Source: Magnaporthiopsis rhizophila
Taxonomy: Eukaryota > Ascomycota > Sordariomycetes > Magnaporthales > Magnaporthaceae
DNA length: 64,000 nucleotides
NCBI GenBank assembly: GCA_003049465.1
Contig: PYSS01000042.1
Location: 124,001-188,000 of the forward strand
Direction: 5' to 3'
Each line of letters opens with the position of its first letter. Position 1 is the first letter of the stretch. The notes below the pieces were generated by a model that had not been told where the DNA came from, searched no databases, and saw nothing but the letters and a program-made list of their open reading frames with translations. Shown here in pieces: positions 32,770 through 44,137 of this stretch. Both the position numbers and the translations under genes were made by a program.

Positions 32770-33990
32770 ATGGCCCCCCAGATAAAACAGGACCTCAACA
32801 GGTCCGGCTGGGAGTCGACCGACTTCCCGTCCGTCTGCGAGAGCTGCCTCCCCGAAAACCCCTACGTTAAAATGATGAAGGAGGACTACGGCGCCGAGTG
32901 CAAGCTGTGCACGCGGCCTTTCACCATCTTCAGCTGGAGCGCCGACCGCGCCCACGGCCGCAAGAAGCGCACCAACATCTGCCTCACCTGCGCCCGCCTC
33001 AAGAACTGCTGCCAGTGCTGCATGCTGGACCTGTCGTTCGGCCTGCCCATCGTTGTGCGCGACGCCGCCCTCAAGATGATCGCCCCCGGCCCGGGCTCCG
33101 AGATCAACCGCGAGTTCTTTGCGCAGAACAATGAGAAGGCCATCGAGGAGGGCCGAGCCGGTGTCGAGGAGTACGAGAAGACGGACGAGAAGGCCCGCGA
33201 GCTGCTGAGGAGGCTGGCCCAGAGCAAACCGTACTTCAGGAAGGGCAGGGGCGTCGACGAGGACGGCAACCTCGTCACCGGCCGGCCTGGTGGCCCCAGC
33301 GGCAGCGGTGGCGGAAGCCGAGGCGGCAACGCGGCCGTCGGCGCGGGATCCGGCGGGCCCGGTCCCATCCGCACGCGCGACTCCAGGGCTGCTGCCGCTT
33401 CGGGCAGCTCGACCAGCAGAGGCGGCGGCGGCGGCGGTCGAGGCGGCAGGGGAGGACGCAGAGGCGCCTTCCCCAGCGCCGCGCAGCTGCCGCCGACGGA
33501 GAAGGACTGGCTGCCGCCCGACGACACAGGCATCATGTCGCTGTTCGTGACGGGCGTCGAGGACGACCTACCCGAGCACAAGATCCGCGACTTCTTCAAG
33601 GTGCACGGCAAAATCAAATCGCTTGTCTGCTCGCACATGTCACATTGCGCCTTTATCAATTTCGAGACCCGCGAGGCCGCCGAGAAGGCCGCCCTCGAGT
33701 GCAAGGGCCGCGCCGTCATCGCCGGGTGTCCGCTGAGGGTGCACTGGGGCCGCCCCAAGGCTGTGGGGACCATGAACAGGGAGGAGCGGCTGGAGATGCT
33801 ACGTGACGGCCGGTCCGCCTTCGCGCGCGCATCTCCGAGGGGAGGTCGCGGCGGTGGGCAAGGCAGAGGAGGTGGCTCCCATAGCGGAGGCGATGCCGGC
33901 GGCGACAGCGCAGATGCGGCCCCAACAGCACCCATTGTTGCGCCACCTGGTGCTGCCGAGGTGCAATACCCCAGCCTTGCCGGGAACTAG
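32770..33990 (+). CDS. SLT11: Pre-mRNA splicing factor Slt11/Ecm2 (RBM22-like)
   Basis: Intronless, 406 residues. The N-terminal zinc-binding part has FPSVCESCLPENPYVKMMKE, CKLCTRPFTIFSW and a CLTCARLKNCCQCCMLDL cluster. A Gly/Arg-rich linker at about 172-232 leads to the RRM at about 255-330 (LFVTGVEDDLPEHKIRDFF and CAFINFETREAAEKAA). A second Gly-rich tail ends the protein. In the NTC-related complex Slt11 and Cwc2 contact the U6 snRNA and help shape the active site of the spliceosome. Confidence 0.95.
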   Translation: MAPQIKQDLNRSGWESTDFPSVCESCLPENPYVKMMKEDYGAECKLCTRPFTIFSWSADRAHGRKKRTNICLTCARLKNCCQCCMLDLSFGLPIVVRDAALKMIAPGPGSEINREFFAQNNEKAIEEGRAGVEEYEKTDEKARELLRRLAQSKPYFRKGRGVDEDGNLVTGRPGGPSGSGGGSRGGNAAVGAGSGGPGPIRTRDSRAAAASGSSTSRGGGGGGRGGRGGRRGAFPSAAQLPPTEKDWLPPDDTGIMSLFVTGVEDDLPEHKIRDFFKVHGKIKSLVCSHMSHCAFINFETREAAEKAALECKGRAVIAGCPLRVHWGRPKAVGTMNREERLEMLRDGRSAFARASPRGGRGGGQGRGGGSHSGGDAGGDSADAAPTAPIVAPPGAAEVQYPSLAGN

Positions 33991-34170
33991 GATCTTTTGT
34001 CTACCTGCTTTTCTTTTTTACCATGGCGGCATGTGGCGTTTGGCGCTGGCTTCCACAACAATAGCGTGGCATGATTCCATCACCACGCGGGTTTGCTTTG
34101 ATATATAATATGGGGGTATCATACACGGCGTTATACTGTTACAGCTGCAGCCACCTCGCAGGACCAGCGC

Positions 34171-34657
34171 CTACATGTCCTTGCAGGTCTTGCCGTCTAT
34201 CGTGATCTTCTTGCCGCCCATCTTGATGGTATCGTTGTCTCCCCGCTCCGTCTCGTCATGAATATTGAGTTCTGCGGCGAGGGAAAGGGGTGATGTTAGT
34301 CTGGGTTGTTTGCGGCCGAGCTATTTCGCAGGGACGTACTGTACGATCCATCATCCTGCATCTTCCCCTGGACGACGTTGCACCTCAGGAACTGTGCAAC
34401 CTCTTCTGCCTCTCTGATAGCAGGCTCAAGGTCGCAGGGGCGGAGGGATTTGTCCCGGAACTGGGAGGATATTTGCTGTCTGGCGGCAGTCAAGACACGG
34501 GTGTCATCTGGGCAGGAGGACGTCAAAGCCTGTTAGCGGGATGGTGGCAGAACTTGAGGAGCAGTGCCGATGCAGAGAAAGGATAGATACCCTTAAATGC
34601 GACGGCGAATGCGCGCAGGAGGTGCCTGTAGGCAGCGAGGGCGCTAGATTTGGACAT
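34171..34657 (-). CDS. MZM1: Mitochondrial zinc maintenance protein 1, LYR family
   Basis: Minus-strand exons 34657-34591, 34507-34340 and 34271-34171 (donors GTATCT and GTACGT) give 111 residues. The start is [17 protein letters not shown], where AYRHLLRA is the LYR-type motif. [11 protein letters not shown], a [13 protein letters not shown] segment and the C-terminal [10 protein letters not shown] and IKMGGKK blocks match Mzm1. The protein is a matrix chaperone that stabilises the Rieske protein Rip1 before its insertion into complex III. The small size and tiny exons make it easy to miss. Confidence 0.92.
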
Positions 34658-34936
34658 GGCGATGGTATCAATGCTAGTCAAACCATCTCCACCAGGCACT
34701 GGCAAGATCAATGATCAAGGTTGAAGCATTTCAGGTTCCTTCAGCTGAAGCTGTGGTGATTGGACGTCACACTTTGGCTGGTGGGCCCACCCATTCCACT
34801 GGGTCCCTACAACTCAGCCATAAAAAAAAGTCCACAGCAAAAAGAGACCCCTCGCCGAGTTGGGAATTTGGGCTGCAAAAAAACGCCCACAAATTTCTTC
34901 CGCGTCGACTGATCAACTCGCAACACCAGAGGAACA
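34658..34936. promoter_or_regulatory. Shared divergent promoter, MZM1 / ZUO1
   Basis: The 279 bp between divergent start codons must serve a mitochondrial assembly factor and a ribosome-associated chaperone. Confidence 0.5.
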
Positions 34937-36315
34937 ATGTCGACAGGCAAACGGTTGCTTCCGGCCCTCCCCGAGGGCTGGGCGGCGGACAAGGACTTCA
35001 AGCCGCTCGGCAAGCTGAGCGCCTCGACAGAACGCAGCATCGAGCCCATCGGCCCTCACTTCCTCGCCCACGCCCGCCGCTCTCGCCACAAGCGCACCTT
35101 TTCCGAGGACGACCGCCTGCAGGCCCAGGAGCGTGCCAAGAAGGTCGAGGTGGACGATGACGGCGAGATCAGCGAGGCCGAAGACCCCATGATGTTTACG
35201 CGGGACGCCAAGGACTGGAAGGTATGAGGACAACAAGACCAGGAGAGAAACACAGGATGCTAATCCACTCACAGAACCAAGACCACTACCAGGTCATGGG
35301 CCTGTCCAAGTACCGCTACAAGGCCACCGAGGACCAGATCAAGCGGGCACACCGCAAGAAGGTGCTCAAGCACCACCCCGACAAGAAGGCGGCGGCCGGG
35401 CGCCCCGAGGACGACAACTTCTTCAAGTGCATCCAGAAGGCCACAGAGGTACTGCTGGACCCCGTCAAGCGGCGCCAGTTCGACTCGGTCGACGATAAGG
35501 CCGACGTCGAGCCGCCGACCAAGAAGGAACTGCAGAAGGGCAACTTTTACAAGCGCTGGGGCAGCGTCTTCAAGGCCGAGGCCCGGTTCAGTAAGGTGCA
35601 TCCGGTGCCGACTTTTGGCAATGAGGACTCGACCAAGGAGGATGTGGAGAACTTCTACAACTTCTGGTACAACTTCGACAGCTGGCGCTCGTTCGAGTAC
35701 CTGGACGAGGACGTGCCCGACGACAACGAGAACCGCGACCAGAAGCGCCAGATGGAGCGCAAGAACGCCAACGCGCGCAAGAAGAAGAAGGCCGAGGACA
35801 ACGCGCGCCTGCGCAAGCTGCTCGACGACTGCTCCGCCGGCGACGAGCGCATCAAGCGCTTCCGCCAGGAGGCCAACGCCGCCAAGAACAAGAAGCGCCT
35901 CGACAAGGAGGCGGCCGAGAAGGCCGCGCTCGAGGAGGCCCGCCTCAAGAAGGAAGCCGCCGAGAAGGCGGCCAAGGAGGCTGAGGAGAAGGCCAAGGCC
36001 GACCGCGAGGCCGGCAAGAAGGCCAAGGAGGCGGCCAAGAACGCCGTCAAGAAGAACAAGCGCGTGCTCAAGGGCTCCGTCAAGGACGCCAACTACTTTG
36101 TCGAAGGGGACGCGTCCGCCGCCACCATCGACGCTGTGTTAGGCGACGTCGACCTGATCCAGTCTAAGATCGACCCCGATGAGATCGCCGCGCTGGCCGG
36201 CAAGCTCAATGGGCTTAAAGTCTCGGGCGAGATCAAGGCGGTGTGGCAGGGCGAGGTCCAACGTCTCGTGGGCGCGGGCAAGCTCAAGGACGGCGATGTC
36301 AAAGCTCTGGCTTAG
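34937..36315 (+). CDS. ZUO1: Zuotin, ribosome-associated J-protein
   Basis: Exons 34937-35221 and 35275-36315 (donor GTATGA, phase 0) give 441 residues. The J domain follows the intron (about 96-170), with DHYQVMGLSKYRYKA and the His-Pro-Asp signature at 129-131. The zuotin homology domain has FGNEDSTKEDVENFYNFWYNFDSWRSFE. A long Lys/Glu/Ala helix follows (about 240-360), which binds ribosomal RNA, and a short C-terminal helical bundle. With Ssz1 it forms the ribosome-associated complex that stimulates the Hsp70 Ssb on nascent chains. Animal MPP11-type SANT repeats are absent, as in other fungi. Confidence 0.96.
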
Positions 36316-36723
36316 TGAATGGCAGATGGGAGTTAAGATCATGATTAGACTTGGAATTCAAACTCGGGTATTGCCCATTTGTTTCGTGCGATGCCCTTCG
36401 TCCGTCATCTTCTCCTGTGCGTAGTCCGAGCGGATGCCCTTCCGCGGCCTTTGTGATGGCGCACGGGGGCCCGGGAGAGGTGCTGATTCCGTGAAACGCT
36501 ACTTGCGATGTGCGGCAAAGGCTAAAGGATCATACACTCCCCATGCATACGGCAAAGCAAGGCGCCGAGTTCACGTAGACCGCTGCTACCATGGAAGCTC
36601 AAATGTTGAAGCAGATGTTAAACGCTATGGTTGGCAGGTATATAACAAGAGACCGAGACGCCTCTTTCGCAGGACGCCCCTTCACAGACGCTCACCTCCA
36701 AACATCCACCCACAGCTCCCACA
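36316..36723. other. Intergenic, upstream of the DUF899-like gene
   Basis: About 400 bp; no gene seen. The end reads like a C/A-rich fungal leader before the ATG at 36724. Confidence 0.45.
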
Positions 36724-37584
36724 ATGCCGGCAAGGGCAAGTCCATCATACCTCATGCCCTCTCCTCTCCATAGATTAGTCCCTAACTAACAATGCGCCCT
36801 TCCAGATCGCAACGCAGCAGGAGTGCATGCGCGCCCGCAGCGCCCTCCTCCACCGGGAGACGGAGCTCGCACAGCTCTCCCAAGATGTCGCCAGGGGTAT
36901 GCGCGAGATGCCCATGCTGAAGTTATCCAAAGACTACATCTTCACGCGCCCCGACGGCCGCAACGTCTGCCTCCCAAACCTCTTTGCGGGCAAGCGGCAG
37001 CTCGTCGTCTACCAGTACGCTGCCCTACTTTTACCCTACACCTGCTCTCAGCCCCTCCCCGCATGCGCACAAACTAACCCGAACACAGCCTCGAGGCGTC
37101 CGGGGAATGCTTCCCGGCCGACGCGGCACGGCTCGAGACGGACAACACGGCCGTGTGCGCCGTGTCCACCGGGCTCATGGAGGATGTCATGGCCCGCGGG
37201 AAGCGTGCCGGCGTCCAGATCCCCTGCTACGTGAGCATCGGGATGGAGTTTGGGCGCGACATGCGGGCTATGATGACGGGATTGGAGGGTAAGGCGATGC
37301 GCGACACCCGCCAGAAGCTGATGAAAGGCAAAGGGCCAGGGCCGATGGGCAAGGGCGCGATGGTGTCCAAGAACATCATGGATGATCTGATGGACGATCT
37401 TCTTGATGGGAAGGGGGCGCCCGAGGAGGACAGGGACGGGGACGGCTGGAACGAGGAGACTGACGCGGGCGTCAGCATCTTTCGCAAGGGCGCGGACGGG
37501 GCCGTGTATCACAGGTACTCGTGCTCAGGGGACATGGCGGAGACGGTTGGGTTGGTTGAGATGGCGCTGGGGATGGAGATGTGA
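36724..37584 (+). CDS. DUF899-like protein (thioredoxin-like fold family)
   Basis: Proposed exons 36724-36735 (12 nt, MPAR), 36806-37014 and 37089-37584 give 238 residues. The first intron would use a GC donor (GCAAGT). The frame upstream of exon 2 is closed and has no ATG, so some upstream exon is needed. The N-terminal part (ALLHRETELAQLSQD, MPMLKLSKDYIFTRPDG, LPNLFAGKRQLVVYQ) follows the DUF899 pattern. The C-terminal part ends with GVSIFRKGADGAVYHRYS, again like that family. The central PWVSS-type segment is not evident and is replaced by a Met-rich stretch. No enzymatic role is established. The first exon is the weakest point of the model. Confidence 0.6.
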
Positions 37585-37731
37585 TTGGTGTCGTTTACGG
37601 GAAATATGGCGAACCTGCAAGTAAGAAAAAGACGAAAGGCGTCGATGTGTTCAGAACGAAAACATGGAAACTGACAAAATATGCCGCTGTATCGTTTTTA
37701 GCTAATGGATAATGTACACTACGACAGCAGC

Positions 37732-38589
37732 TTACTTCTTCTGCTCATCTGCGGCCTGTCGTTCCTCGTCCCTCGCAGCCTGCATCTTCCTATCCTCCTC
37801 CTCCGTCTTCGGCACTGCGATCAACAGGGGCACAGTCACAGCATTAAGCTTGCGGAATGTCTATCACAACACAGACACACGCAACCCGGTCAGCACAATC
37901 TCGTCAACGCACGGAGGGCAAGATCAAGACCACACTCACATCCACAACAACCCCATCGGGCAACTTATCATTCCACCGATCCTGCACCTTCTCGATCCTG
38001 CCGTCTCCCCCGAGCTGGATGTTGACGACGCTGTCGATGACGTGCGCCTTGCCGATGCCGCGCACCACGTACCGGTTGCTGGCCTCGAGCCGGATCGGGT
38101 TCCCGCCGTCGACGACGGTGTGCGCCTGCAGCTTGATGGGACTAAAGAGCGCAGGAAGGCCGTACCACTGCGCCTTGTACTTGGCCTCGCCGACGGCGCG
38201 CGTGATTGGGTCCTCGAACACGGCATCGGGCGACCAGAGGCGGAAGTGGGCGAGGGTTGGGTTGCCCTCGAAGAGCTGGGGGTGTCAGCGGGTGGTGTTT
38301 TGTTAAAACAGCATAACAAGTGGCTTACATCGAGCACGCTCCCAACAACCAGCTTCTGGTGTGGCGACAGCTGCACGCCTGGCGCCTCGTTGATGGCGGT
38401 GTTTCTGATGCCCAGGGATGAAAAGGACGGCGGGTCGGTCTGGGCCTGGGCCTGGGCAGGCTCGGATGGCTTCTTGGGTGTGGCCATGGTCCTGGTCGAG
38501 GTGAAGAGGGAGCTGCTCAGGGGTCTGGTGCCTTGGAACTGGGGCGGCAGGGTTTTGGATCTGAAGCAGTTGGGAAATCCAAAAGGCAT
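37732..38589 (-). CDS. NTF2/SnoaL-like hypothetical protein
   Basis: Minus-strand exons 38589-38329, 38275-37940 and 37860-37732 (donors GTAAGC and GTGAGT, both phase 0) give 241 residues. An internal ATG at 38487 would give 207. The first 34 residues contain four basic and no acidic residues, as in a mitochondrial presequence, so I keep the longer start with even odds. The conserved core reads GVQLSPHQKLVVGSVLDLFEGNPTLAHF, AKYKAQWYGLPALF, VIDSVVNI and VQDRWNDKLPDG. A short helix plus a curved sheet with these blocks suggests a SnoaL/NTF2-like fold. The family is widespread in fungi and uncharacterised. The C-terminus is charged (TEEEDRKMQAARDEERQ). Confidence 0.75.
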
Positions 38590-39792
38590 GCTTTTTTTTT
38601 TAATAATAATAAAAGCAGAACTATCTGGTTTTGTATTTAAAGTTCCTATACTATGTAAATACAGTAGAGCAAATGATTAAGGCATCCAAGGCGATAATAG
38701 GCAAAACATTCGAATGCAGGTCTTCACCCATGACAGACTCTGACGTCACCATATCGAGCGTATGGCCTAATGCTGCAGTGGAGGAGCGGCGACATGGCGA
38801 TGGTGCGGGTTTCGTTCGTGATGGGACAATCGAGCATTTGCTGGCCATCGTTGGGATGCCAAAGATCGATGATGGTGGAGGGAGGTGGGAGAGTGGAGCC
38901 CAGCTGACGGCAAATAGTGGGGCCGCAGTGGCGCTAAATTTGGACAGCACTCGCAGCGTTCACACTCATTCAAGCTCATTCCCGTCCTCAAATTCACGGG
39001 CAATTTCAGGCCCCAAGCAATTGACTTTAGACGCCAACGTCGTCAATCCGTGGCCAGAAATCCCCTTTTGGCCAGGCATTCTCCTTGCACATCGTCGCAC
39101 CGCACGCCAGCCCGAGTGGGACGGCTCACCAGGCCCGTCCGGCCGCCGCCCAAGCCTCATGCGCACTCAGCAGGACTCCGCCCGCAGAGTAAGCAGGACC
39201 TTGAGCCACACCCAGTCTGGCAGCTCAGACCCGCCAACAGCCCTCTCTCTGACGGCCCTCCAGGCCAGCACCCAGGCCGTCCAACGGCCCGCTGCCCGAT
39301 ATGGCAATGCGCAGCCTGGCGTCGGTTGACTCCAAAGACCACCGCTGAGTAGGCCTGACTGCTTGCTCGGCTCACTGCCCCGGTCTGCAGCCCATTTACG
39401 CGCTGTTTGTGCCAGGCGCGACCGAATAACACCGCCTGCCCCTGCATGACCCCTGTCCCCCGCGAAAATAGTGATCGTTCCTTGGTTGTGAAATCTGATG
39501 CGATTCCTTAAGACGTGTCTCTGGCCCAGCTGCCCCCTCGTAGTGGCCTCTTGATGGTTCTTGTCTCTTTTAGTTGACACCCAAATCCTTTGTCTTATTT
39601 CCACGCAGCAGTTATCCAATTATCTTATTGTTTCTTTTCCTAGGCCGCCATCGCTGCTTCCTCCCGCCTCGCCTCGACTCGCACGTCGAGTCCCCTTACC
39701 CTGAGCTGACCGCATTCCGTCTCCGCAGCTGCCGTCGGCAACTGTGTGATTATTAACTCTTCCCTGGATTTTCCCACTTACAGACACCAAAT
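38590..39792. other. Divergent intergenic region, NTF2-like / MFS genes
   Basis: About 1.2 kb without a supported gene. It begins with a short T-run and A/T-rich piece near 38590-38660, and a C/T-rich leader precedes the MFS start. Confidence 0.5.
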
Positions 39793-42700
39793 ATGGTAGC
39801 AAACATGCAAGACTCTAACCCCTTCCCACCCAGACTGGACTCGATGCAGCCGGCACGAACGCAGGACGGCGGTCGAGCCCGCAACTCCCTCGACGAGACC
39901 TGCTCCAACTACGAATACGAAATCGGCGACAGGCAGCCCATAGAGGAGCTGGTGGCCAGGAGCCAGAATGTGCTTGACGGACTCAAGCACGGCTCCGATG
40001 CTCAGCAGCCCAATGACGAGGCCGCCTCAGACGACGAGTACGAGATCGACAGCGACTACGGTTCGGCCGGCGGTCCCATCGGCCGTATGCCCAGCAGACG
40101 CTTTGGCAGCCGGTCGACGCGCAGGGGCGGGAGGGGCAGGGCCGCAGGACCTCCTCGATCCCCGGCCGCGCCAGAGCCAGCTATGGTGGCCTCGATGGCC
40201 CTCGGACACGGCATCGGCACCCCGCGCCATGGACCTTCGATCCGCCCGCTGCCATTGACCATCCACAAAAACCCCAGCAACGCATCGACAACAAGCTCGT
40301 CAGGCACCAGGGGGCCCAGCCGCAAGCTGACGGTGCGCAAGCGAACGGCCTCGCAGAAGCCTTCACTGCCTACCGCCGACGAGGGCATGGACTCTTTTGA
40401 GCAATCAGTGACGCGCCTATCTCAAATGATTCTCCGTGATCTACCTGGAGATCCCGCCAACGAACACTCGCAAGCACCGACCAGCCGTCAGCCCCGGCAG
40501 AGCGAGGATCACCAGCACCAGAAAGAGATCCATCCTCCGCAACAGAACCCCTTGGTCATACCCCGCACCAGCAATGACAACCACGTCTATAGCCGCAGCG
40601 CCCGGCCCAGCATGGACCGGCCCCGGAACACTAGCGATTCACATCGGGGATCGCCGGCTCTTGTTGGCCGCCAAAGCTCGTCGTACCACCGCCGCCTCGA
40701 CGAGAAGGCGCGGGCGTTCCAAGGCCAGGGCGAAATGGTGGAGATTCCCATTTTCGACGACGACGGGACCCGCGAGATGAACAGCGGCCGCAACCGGTCA
40801 CTGAGCCTTGACTCGCAAAACCCTGACCAGCCTCTGCCGCCCTACTCCAGGGCGCCTCCCGCCGGCCACCATGGCCTGGCCCATGGGGCGCGGGCCATGG
40901 CTGCCTGGGCAGACGCCGAGAGGGCATCGGTCGCCTCCCGGAGCCCCATCGCCCACGGCTTCCAGCTGGCGGCGATCCTGCTTGCGCTTGTGCTGGCCAT
41001 TTTTGTCGTTGGCATGAACATCAACATCATCGCCACGGCGGTCCCGCGTATCAGCAACGACTTTGGCGCCTTCAACGACAGCTCCTGGTACGAGGCCGCC
41101 TTCCTCATGGCCTGGTGCGCCTTCCAGGTCATGTTTGGCCGCCTGTACACCGTCTTCCCCGTCAAATGGGTCTTCTCGTCAGCCCTGTTGGTCTTCGAGC
41201 TTGGCTCGCTCCTTGCCGGCGTGTCTCCCAACTCGCACACCTTGATCGCTGGACGCGCCATCCAGGGCATCGGCGCCGGCGGCATCCTCGCGGGCGCCTT
41301 CATCATCAGCGCGCTTCTCGTGCCGTTGAGCAAGCGGCCGCTGATGGGTGGGCTGATCGGTGCGCTGGAGGGAGCGGCAATGATCACGGCGCCCATCATC
41401 GGTGGCGCGTTCACCGACCAGGCGCACTGGCGTTGGTGCTTCTACATCAACCTCCCCGTCGTTCCCGTCGTGGCCGCCATTATCGTCCTCTGCTTGCACG
41501 TGCCGCCCGAGCATGTCACGTACAAGGCCGTTCCCAGCGAAGAGGAGCTTGGCGGCTTTTGGCAGCGGGCCGCCCGCCTGGCCGGCAAGCTGGATCTGGT
41601 GAGCAGCATCGCTCTGGTGCCAGCAATCGTGGCCGTGCTTCTGGCCCTGCAGTGGGGGGGGTCCAAGTTCGAGTGGAATTCAGGCGCCGTCGTCTCCCTC
41701 GCGGTCGTCTCAATCCTCTTCCTGACAGTCTTCTGCTACTGCCAGCACCTGAAGCAGGACCTCGCCATGCTTCCTCCGCGCATCTTCACGCAGCGCACCA
41801 TCCTTTCCGGATTCTGGTTCATGCTGTGCACAAGCTCGGCCCTCGTTGTCATTACTTACTTTGTACGTTCTCACTGATCTCTACGGCGTCACCGATTTAA
41901 GAAACCCCCTCTTTTTTTTTTTTTCTTTTTTTCTTCCTCCCCCGCCAAGGACGCAATATTCTAACAGTTGCTCTCTCTCTAGCTTCCCCTCTGGTTCCAG
42001 GTAATCACCGCCGCTACACCGTCTAACATAGGTATCCGCTTGGTCCCCATGCTTGTCGCCTTCGTCGTCGGGGTGCTCTTGTCGGGAGCCCTCGTCAGCT
42101 TTACAGGCCACTACGCGCCGTTGATGCTCCTTGGCACGATCCTCATGTCGGTAGGCTCGGGGCTCCTCTCGACATGGACGCTCAAGTCGGAGGATGTGCT
42201 GCTGGCCGCGTTCCCGGCAATCTTTGGTGCCGGCTGCGGTATCGCTTTCCAGCAGCCCATGGTGGCGGCACAGTCGGTGCTCGGCGACGAGGACATGCCC
42301 ATCGGCATCTCCATCATCCTCTTCGGACAGGCCATCGGCACGGCCCTGGTGCTCTCGATAGCCGAGACGATCTTTGCCAGCCGGCTCAGAACTAACATCA
42401 GCGACATCGCGGGCGCCGCCCTCGAACGTCACAGACTGATCGAAGGCGGCGCACAGGGCATCATCAAGGCCATCACAGACTCCGACGGGTCGCTGGCCCA
42501 GCTAATGAATGCCTACAACAAGGCGATCACGCAGACCTTCTACGTCCCCGTAGCCATGGCGGCCCTCTCCGTCGTCGGCGCCGTGGCCATCGAGTGGCGC
42601 AACATCAAACACGAGGAGGAGCGGCGAAGGAGAGAGGCCGAGCTAATAATGAACGAGAAGCAGGGACCGCGCTCGACTTCTAACCTGCACCCCCACCACC

Positions 42701-43068
42701 AGAGAACCTTCATGGCGCACAGTATTGACCCCTGTCAGGCGATTCCTTATGATCGGCAGCAGCAGCAGCAGCAGCAGTACGAACAGCGATACTCGTCCGA
42801 CGCGGACGCGAGCCGCCCGCAGCCGTACGACCAGGCCAACTCGCGCATGGGCTCACCTTACGACCAGCCCAAGTCCAGGATGGGCTCGCCCTACGGCCAG
42901 AGCCACCAGTTCGGCGTCGGCACCACGGGGCAGCCGGCGCCCTACCGGACGCAGCAGAACGGATACCTCCCCGATATTAACATGCAGCCGGGCCTGGGCT
43001 TAGACGCAGGCAACTACAGCCAGGCGCCGGCGTCGTACTATGAGAAGACGCCGATCGCGGGCCGCTAA
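39793..43068 (+). CDS. MFS transporter, DHA2-type (14-helix drug exporter) with long N-terminal extension
   Basis: Exons 39793-41862 and 41983-43068 (donor GTACGT, phase 0) give 1051 residues. The first 390 residues are predicted cytoplasmic and disordered, rich in Ser, Arg, Pro and Gln. Fourteen helices follow from about 390 to 830. Family motifs are MNINIIATAVPRIS and SWYEAAFLMAWCAFQ in the first helices, GRAIQGIGAGGI (motif C-like) and YINLPVVPV, and YFLPLWFQVITAATPSNIGIRLVPM across the intron. The C-terminal 170 residues hold a Gln run and two SRMGSPY repeats. DHA2 exporters use the proton gradient to expel drugs, toxins or basic amino acids. Usual members are 500-600 residues, so both tails are unusual. 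Confidence 0.88.
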
Positions 43069-44137
43069 CCAGTCGTTTGACAACCGACCTTCAGGATCCG
43101 TTTGAAGAATATTCCGCGCACGACTAACCATTGTATCAACACCCCTTTTCGGAGTTTGGGACAACAGCTTATCTGGCAAGAAGAGCTTGCATTTGGGATT
43201 TAATGGCGTTCTTTGGTTCTTTTCCAAGGCGTATCTTTCTTCTTCTTTTTTTCTTTTTGAGGCTTATCTCCTTGTTTTATATTCTTTTTTTATGTTGCAT
43301 ATACCCCTGGGTCTGCGGAGAACCTGCAGTCCTTTGTTTACTTGTATAAATTTGGGATTTTGACGGCTACATCAATTGCAAATATTTGAGCCATCCTGCT
43401 TCCTCTCTGCTCGTGATGGCATGACCGACATGCATTGGCTTCCGGTGGCTTTTAGCTGCGAGTGTGTCAGCAGCATTATTGGATGTTGCACGTTATTTTG
43501 GGCAGCGGATCGAGGCTTGGGTGCTTGTGCCGCATCGGTCATGCAAAGGCCGCGCCGCAGGACCAGCTGTCCGGTCCAGTGTCGAGTAGCTGAGGTTGGG
43601 TGAGAGAGGCAAAGTGAGCAGCCAAGGATTCGGCGAAAAGGTAAAAGCAAAGAAAGTTGCGCCGCAACGGACTTGGCGTTCTGGTTGGACGTCAGCTCAG
43701 GGGGTGGTCCAGTTTTGGGCGACAGCAATGGCGCGACAGGGTGTGATATTATTGGAGACACCGAAATATCGAACAGGAGACTGCCATATGATCACATCAC
43801 AAGTCCGAGTCTCATATCTTGGGGCCATTTCCGCGACCGCTCCGGCCGCGGTCAGATTACAGGCACAGCAGATTGGCTACTTGGGAGGCATCACTCTCAG
43901 CTGCAGCCGGTTTGGACTCGTGAGACAGATGAGTTTACCGCTACTATGAACCCGAGAAAACATTCCCCAAAAAACAAAAGGCCAGACCAGATCGAAAGCC
44001 TTACGCCAAACTCCAGTGCTATATCAACAAAGAGAAGACAAAACAAAATAAACAGCTAGATACGGCGATAAAATGTGCACCTGTAGGTTAGGATGAGATG
44101 AAGGGGGAAGGAACGGGAAACAATACCTCGTCCTGCC
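43069..44137. other. Convergent intergenic region
   Basis: About 1.07 kb between converging 3' ends of the MFS and RTA1-like genes. T-rich near 43230-43290. Short open frames around 43600-44060 have no coding character. Confidence 0.5.
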
